The position numbers and the translations under genes are program-made. From the NCBI GenBank assembly GCA_905116865.2, contig CAJHNH020008544.1, positions 38,417 through 102,416 of the forward strand: DNA of 64,000 nt. Reading direction: 5' to 3'. The stretch is from Candidula unifasciata (taxonomy: Eukaryota > Mollusca > Gastropoda > Stylommatophora > Geomitridae). This document shows positions 58,401-64,000 of the stretch, piece by piece (the stretch's first letter is position 1; every line of letters starts with the position of its first letter). The notes below the pieces were generated by a model. It saw only the letters and a program-made list of their open reading frames with translations. It had not been told where the DNA came from and made no database searches.

Positions 58401-58409
58401 CGTAACACG

Positions 58410-59790
58410 GCATGAACCTTAAGAAGAGGATGGGGGTTAGGGTTGATAGTAGTCCCTATTTATTCAACACTGGCCCAACACCCCATCCCAATATGATACT
58501 GTCCAGGAAAATCCTTTAAAATTCCCAATGAAATCTCGAGGGCGATGAGATGATGGCGGTCGTGTAAAATTAAAGTACCGAGAATTACAGTACACAATTT
58601 GATGTTAAAAGCCAGCCGGTAAGGCAAATGGTGATGCTGACGCAAGCACATGCGGGTATATCGCCCAGTATAACTGCATTTAACGCAGACATTCCCACTT
58701 ATAACCGCGATGGCCCGATTGCTATACTACACACACCGCTTGAAAACAAGAACGTTATTTTCTTACACAGTAGACGAGAAAACATATTTCCCGCTTCCGC
58801 TACAAATAACACCGTTTACTACAATATTATGATGACGAAATCACACATGATAGTAAAACTTATCAATACTAAAATACTGCGTAATATTCCAATACTGTGG
58901 TTTAATGCTGTTTCCGAAACGGAAATGGGCAGTTCACAAACCAACGTGGGTCTTATACAGCGTGGCGTGACCCGATCGTGTCAACAACATCCGTGACCTG
59001 GCAAGCTTACAGAGCTGTACCAGATAGGACCAGGTTGTGTACACCACGCATACACACACACGTGAGCTTCCTGGAGAGCTTACATAGTCCAGCCGTCGCC
59101 GTTAGATCATGCGATGTTCCCCTTGACAATCGGATGATTAATTCATTTGAGTTATTATGTTCCAAACAATTTATGTTCTTACAGTGGATCTCAAACAGTG
59201 ATGCAATTCTCACTGCGATCAAATACAGATGTAACAATCGAGAAGGTCGGCTTCTTCTCAGCAGGCCTTATCGCAAGTGGTTCGGTCCCTCTCGGCAAAA
59301 TGCATAGCAGCCTATCAAAATTTTGCACAAATCACACATTCTAGATCTCTAAAGACGATTTTCTAAACAGCCATGATTAAAATACAACCTCCCCGGTCCT
59401 AAACAGCCCTAAAAAGTGGTAAACTCGCGCAGTAAACGACAGTTTAAAATATACATGAACTCGATATATGTGTGAATTCAAAACAGCACTCGGCAATATA
59501 ACTAAAACCAGTTACACGTGTACGTTTGTGAAGGAGCAACAAGTATAGAAGCTTTTAAGTAACACATATCATGTAACAGTGAAATGAAAATGCTGACATA
59601 CTGGATAAAAGGGAGCTTTGGGGCACAACAAGATATTCAATTTTTACACACATAAGCAAACTGAAAGCAGAATAATAAACCAGTTCAGTCACAGGTCGAT
59701 GTTCTCAGTGCCCTCGATTCATGATTTCGCCAACCTCGCCTGACTAAACAATCTGGTCCTGTTCACGTTTCCCGGATTTACCTATCCTTT
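58410..59790. other. Intergenic DNA, nothing recognised
   Basis: A plus-strand frame of 122 codons from 58628 overlaps another from 58978; neither shows a known domain, a signal peptide or convincing splice sites. Confidence 0.45.
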
Positions 59791-59794
59791 CTCA

Positions 59795-60015
59795 ATCTGT
59801 TCTAGGTCAGAGGAGTGTCAGGTTGTACTGCTTTCTTCGAAAAGAAGCTCTCGTGTGACCTAGGCTCAGGCTGTGGATTTGGGGGGGGGGGGGGGGGGGG
59901 GTCTAGATGTTCTGTGGTCGTTGAAAGCTGTGTCGTCGTGTATGTAGTATAGAACACGCGACATCGGCGCTGATCTAATTGGAGGCAAGGCAACGCGACA
60001 CCCCTCCGACGTAGA
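59795..60015 (+). repeat. Dispersed repeat family D, copy 3
   Basis: TCTAGGTCAGAGGAGTGTCA, CTCTCGTGTGACCTAGGCTC, a poly-G run (59880-59900), TTCTGTGGTCGTTGAAAGC and TAGTATAGAACACGCGACAT, in the order of copies 1 and 2. Confidence 0.75.
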
Positions 60016-60479
60016 AGAGTCTGAGAAAGTATGAATGAAAGGTCAGGCAATGTGCAGATGGGCTGGGAAACGTGAACCAGACCCAAAATCTTCACAGTGT
60101 GTTTATACCGTATTTACGTGTGTATAGGCCGCACCTAATTTCTGTAAGGACAGTTTTAGAAAAAAGATAATTTTTTTAGAATGTCGGAGAGATCAAAACC
60201 GAAACAATAGTACCTGTAAGCAGTGAAAGATGGGCCGCGTAAGAGCTGGTCGCAGGTGTCAATTTAAGTTGCAAATAGTACTCAGGGCCTACTCTATATT
60301 AGAGAAGGCGTTGGTAGTACTAGACAATGGAAACCAAACAGCTGGGAGGATGTGCATGCGAAAACTGTGCGAGGATGGATTGGAATGAAAGATGCTCTTG
60401 AATAAATATTCCAAAGTCGTCAATCTTTTCGTGGCAAGAAGGAGAAATGCCGGAAGTAAAAAAAAAAAAAAAAATCTGC

Positions 60480-60655
60480 AACATCATGCCGGATGCCTTT
60501 TACTTCCCAGTAAATTACTTAGTGCATGGCTGGGTTAAACTGGGAAGCCAAAATCATTTTTATTAAAAATCCGCCATGATGCAGATTAGGACGCAAGGTC
60601 TTCGGACCGACGAGGAAGCTCCTAGCTAAATCGCTACAGGAGCTCTCATACAAGA
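60480..60655 (-). mobile_element. Diverged tRNA-derived SINE
   Basis: CGGATGCCTTTTACTTCCCA, GGCTGGGTTAAACTGGGAAG, ATCATTTTTATTAAAAATCC and a degraded tRNA-like head on the minus strand follow the 23245 order. Confidence 0.55.
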
Positions 60656-60984
60656 TATTCTATTAACTTTAGACTTAGGACTCGACATAAAATGCTCAAC
60701 ATCATATTTACATATGACATTTATGTGCACACAGCAGCAGTAAGCACTTTCAACTGCAGAAGATATTACAACACTGCACCATATTTAAAGAAGAAGAGTC
60801 AATTTTTTTTGGGGGGGGGGGGGGGGGCAGATTTAACAACCCTAGATGTCAAACTCTACCACAGCTTTGAGAAGGCAGAGCAGATAGGATAGACATATCT
60901 GCAGATGTTTTTCAGCGGTATAGTTATTTGTGAAGGGGTATAGTTATTTTTCAGGATGTGTTATATGTAATTTGCGAAGAGGTA

Positions 60985-61390
60985 CTAGAACGATCTGGGG
61001 AAAGAGACAACGCGAGCAGATTCTTGACAACCTTTTGTCATGACAGAGAGGGGTGTCAACACACGAACTGATACCAGGGCTGCCAATGAAATTTTATTGA
61101 AAAACCCAGCTTTGCTAAACAAAAAGCCAAGCCAGATTGTCAAAATGTACAAAATTTATAGTTACGAAACGAAACAGTTACCACTTTTATATAAGGATAT
61201 ATAAAAAAAAAAAAAACCCAGATCTTCCCAAGGCGTCAAATAAAAAACAAAATCTTAAAAAGGGGGGGGGGGGGGGGGGGAGAACCCAGCATTGGCAGCC
61301 CTAACTGATACACACAGTTGCAGAACGCAGATTATGGAGAGGCAAGATCGCCGATGCCAGTCGGCAAGGCATTTGATAATGACAGTTACT
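60985..61390 (+). mobile_element. LINE 3' end interrupted by a hAT element
   Basis: 60985-61074 and 61304-61390 together match 18655-18812 (CGAGCAGATTCTTGACAA, ACACACGAACTGATAC, CAGATTATGGAGAGGCAAGA, CAGTCGGCAAGGCA). The 229-bp element at 61075 splits it. Confidence 0.85.
61075..61303. mobile_element. hAT MITE, 229 bp, with empty-site paralogue
   Basis: Terminal repeats CAGGGCTGCCAATG and CATTGGCAGCCCTA (one terminal mismatch), flanked by perfect 8-bp duplications ACTGATAC (61067-61074, 61304-61311). The related LINE at 18740 has a single ACTGATAC and no insert. Contains poly-A (61203-61216) and poly-G (61262-61280). Confidence 0.92.
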
Positions 61391-61675
61391 GGCGATGTGG
61401 TATAGTACTCTGTGAGAAGATTTGTGGCGTGTTTCTGTGCGTCCATACGCAACTCTTATGAATAAGCACTAGATGTGACAAAATCAAATGTTCTTCGTGG
61501 CAGTGTCTATCCAGACAACATAAGTTATGAGAACCGTTGGTCTACGCCAAGTCTAAGATAACAGTGTAGACATCGCCAACCATCCAATGAACGAGAAACA
61601 AAGCTGTGTTATCAGAGAACTCAATGTAGACACCACGGCTTGAAAGATTATCAAACACTGCTTCCTACGTTTGGC

Positions 61676-62200
61676 CAGTGTTGCCACTTTGGATGTTTTA
61701 CATCCAGATTTAGATGTTTTCCTTGCATTCAGATGGCGTTTTTGACGTTTAGATGGTAGATGTTTCTCTAGATTTTTTTTTTTTTTGGAGTGAATTTATC
61801 AAATTTAACCTAAGAAACAGGATGAAATTTGACCTCTTAAATGCTATCTTGACAATAAAATTCAGCCTGATAAGAGTAGGAAAAGGCTGTTCCACTTATT
61901 AGCTCCCTGATTGGGTATTAAAAGAAATTGGAACAGCTAAAGCCTAACAGTCATTTTGGATCTGAAGCTTCAACTTCATCATCCAAGCTAAGTTTTTTTA
62001 TCCTGTGGATCTTGTAAGGCAGACTTCAGTAAAGATGAGGACATAATTATACAGGGTAAGTCACATCAATTGCTTTGTAATTTGTGACTCTTTCCATTTG
62101 GATGTTTTTTCTATATTTTTTTCTAAGCAGATTTAGATGTTTTTGGATATTTTTTGACTCCGCTGTGGATGTTTTTTGTCAAAGAAAAGTGGCAACACTG
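61676..62200. mobile_element. hAT-type element, 525 bp, non-autonomous
   Basis: Terminal inverted repeats CAGTGTTGCCACTTT / AAAGTGGCAACACTG are perfect over 15 bp, flanked by perfect 8-bp duplications CGTTTGGC (61668-61675 and 62201-62208). Subterminal GGATGTTTT motifs repeat near both ends (61690, 62100-62180). No transposase frame survives. Confidence 0.95.
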
Positions 62201-62667
62201 CGTTTGGCAATGTGAGGCGATCAACGGTTAATATCAGCTACTTGACTTTTCTGGTCTTGGTCTGTAGCAAACATTCCATCGTAATAGGCCCCGCACAAGC
62301 CGTCTGTCTCATGTTCTGCGTCATTAGGTTCATAAGTGACATTTTAAAGATGAGTCATGCCGATGGTCGTTGCAGCTACAGAGTTCGTGCTTTGTGCCAA
62401 CCGTTCTACGGAGAGAGGCCGAGAACATGGGATAAAAACTTAGTGCAATGAAGTCCTTCCTCTGGACTTTATTTAATCTTTCAACACTCAGGAGGAGGAG
62501 GAGAGAGCTGGGAGGAGAGGAAGAATAAGGTAAAGAAAAAATATAAAAGCAACTACATTGAACCAATAAGCCACTGCTGCTTCCTATAAAACTATTGTCG
62601 AAATAGCTCACTGACATCAAATACTGAACGTATCATCGTAAATTTATAACATTTATACACAGACATC

Positions 62668-62668
62668 G

Positions 62669-62702
<34 letters not shown>
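62668..62702. repeat. Poly-C run, ~33 bases
   Basis: The longest homopolymer of the window. It precedes a LINE tail and creates a glycine-run artefact frame on the minus strand. Confidence 0.97.
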
Positions 62703-62915
62703 ACGCTATGAATAGGAATGGACTCGAGAACTTGGTAACAACTGACAAGATTGATAGACAGAGAGCAAAAGGAAGGCAAAGAGATAAATACCTTGATGGC
62801 CAGGCCTGACGGATGGGGGCCAGACAAAAAGCGTTGACCTGATCTGTGATCATGCGAGATGGCGAAACATGACTACTACCTACGCTAACCGACAGGGCAC
62901 ATGATGATGACGAGG
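62700..62915 (+). mobile_element. LINE tail fragment
   Basis: Reads NRNGLENLVTTDKIDRQRAK and GRQRDKYLDGQA, then stops; ends in (GAT)n at 62900. Same family as 36000-36170. Confidence 0.7.
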
Positions 62916-63639
62916 TAACAGACAGTGAAGTTGTGTTAACCCGCAGCTCAACATCTACAGTCATCAGACGTGGCCACGTGTGAATTCACTGACCTTGTCT
63001 GTGCTTTCTCACTGCAACATGGGGATCGGAAAATACAATACAAAGATATTCACTACACAACATCTGGTCGCCTCTTCACAACGGTGTTATCGATCTGTTG
63101 GAGCTGTCCCGCATCGACGAACCCCGAAACCGTCTTGGCGAATAGATATTGTGCAGTTTCACCTTTCATTAGACAGTGAAACGGGCATCATACAGTCAAT
63201 ATGTGACTTCAATATTGGAATGACTCTCCCTAATATTTCGTTACTGGGAGAAGGTCACTATTGAAAGACGACGTTACATCGTTGAACAGACAGCAACTGA
63301 AAGCCACTCAAAAACGACAAACATAGTATACGGGAAAAAAGGTGGGAAGGGGGGGGGGGGAGGGGCCCTAGAGCACGACTTCTAAAATAATGGGGGAGGG
63401 GGAGGAAAGACCTCAAGGGTTTGAGTCCTTACGTTCTGGTGTCTATGCTGTACGGCGTCCTCTATATTCGTCTCTTTTAGCGTCAGTACTGAAAGTGTAT
63501 AGAAAAGTTCATTACGCCCTAGTTTAAAATTATAGGTTAGAGGGGAGATAAATATTTCCCCGACACTGATCAATAAACAGCCGAATGTTTCTTACGTGTG
63601 CGTAAATGCCACATGTAAACCACAAGGTGGCGGGGGGGG

Positions 63640-63690
63640 GGGGGAGAGGGGAGAGGGGCGGCGAGAGAAGAGAGAGAGAGAGAGAGAGAA
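63640..63690. repeat. Poly-G followed by (GA)n
   Basis: GGCGGGGGGGGGG through GAGAGAGAGA. Before it, 62920-63620 shows no recognised gene. After it, 63780-64000 looks like a reverse LINE tail (CTTGGTCTACCTCGTGCTCT), cut by the window edge. Confidence 0.8.
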
Positions 63691-64000
63691 CACCCGTCCC
63701 CTTAACGAGGATTCAAAACTGGGTCTAGACCCCGCGTTCTTAACTGGTCAATCCGCCGCTACCAACGGATGTGTCTTCTTTCTTCTTCTTCACTTCCTCT
63801 TTTACAGCTGTGGGTGTCGAGCGAGATATAAGGTTCTGTCTCTAGCTCTTCTGGCCGCCTCGACCATAGGCACATCGTGCTGTTGTAGAGTTTCTCTGAT
63901 GTTATCCTTCCATATTGTTCTTGGTCTACCTCGTGCTCTACGTCCTTCTTCTCTTTCCATGTATTGTATGGTATGGGTCACAAGGCATTCTCTCTAAGTG

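Noticed and set aside
58628..59307. Overlapping 122- and 109-codon frames
   Set aside because: No recognised family, no convincing splice or start signals, A/T-biased composition like the surroundings.

Overview
This window is eukaryotic genomic DNA, about 64 kb, dominated by one split gene. Twenty exons on the minus strand (44222 down to 387) encode a long-chain acyl-CoA synthetase of the ACSL1/5/6 type. They have canonical GT/AG splice sites and continuous reading phase across 18 of 19 joins; the other join and one exon interior each carry an apparent one-base indel. I read about 610 codons, covering the ACSL core from just before the motif around TIYDNVRT to LSSLEQ. The last C-terminal exons lie beyond the left edge (below base 387). 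The N-terminal membrane-anchor exon was not found; a good start-plus-donor exon at 57104-56988 is a possible but unproven first exon.

The long introns, intronic SINE/LINE load, minisatellites, and a SPIN-like hAT element suggest a lophotrochozoan animal, most likely a gastropod mollusc. That is inference; species cannot be fixed from the sequence. Nothing here looks bacterial or viral, and I found no tRNA, rRNA, CRISPR or second convincing protein gene.

Layout. 1-250: a 28-bp minisatellite. 387-1384: the two leftmost ACSL exons. 1518-4640: two arrays of a 69-bp minisatellite with the same leader, separated by a LINE fragment. 4925-7080: a purine-rich strand-asymmetric block. 7100-8830: dispersed repeats and a LINE tail. 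9118-44222: the main ACSL exons, whose introns hold LINE 3' ends, tRNA-derived SINEs, at least nine copies of a ~290-bp dispersed repeat with GAA-rich tails, three further minisatellites and a SPIN-like hAT MITE (14850-15057). 44223-56987: microsatellites (GATA, GA), LINE remnants and dispersed repeats, no recognised gene. 56988-57104: candidate 5' exon. 57105-64000: three more hAT MITEs, LINE tails and poly-G/poly-C tracts.

I do not see a new multi-gene system. The most checkable points are the two frame-breaking one-base indels in otherwise intact ACSL exons, four non-autonomous hAT elements defined by terminal repeats and 8-bp target duplications (one with a paralogous empty site in the same window), and a nested LINE insertion with a 13-bp target duplication.
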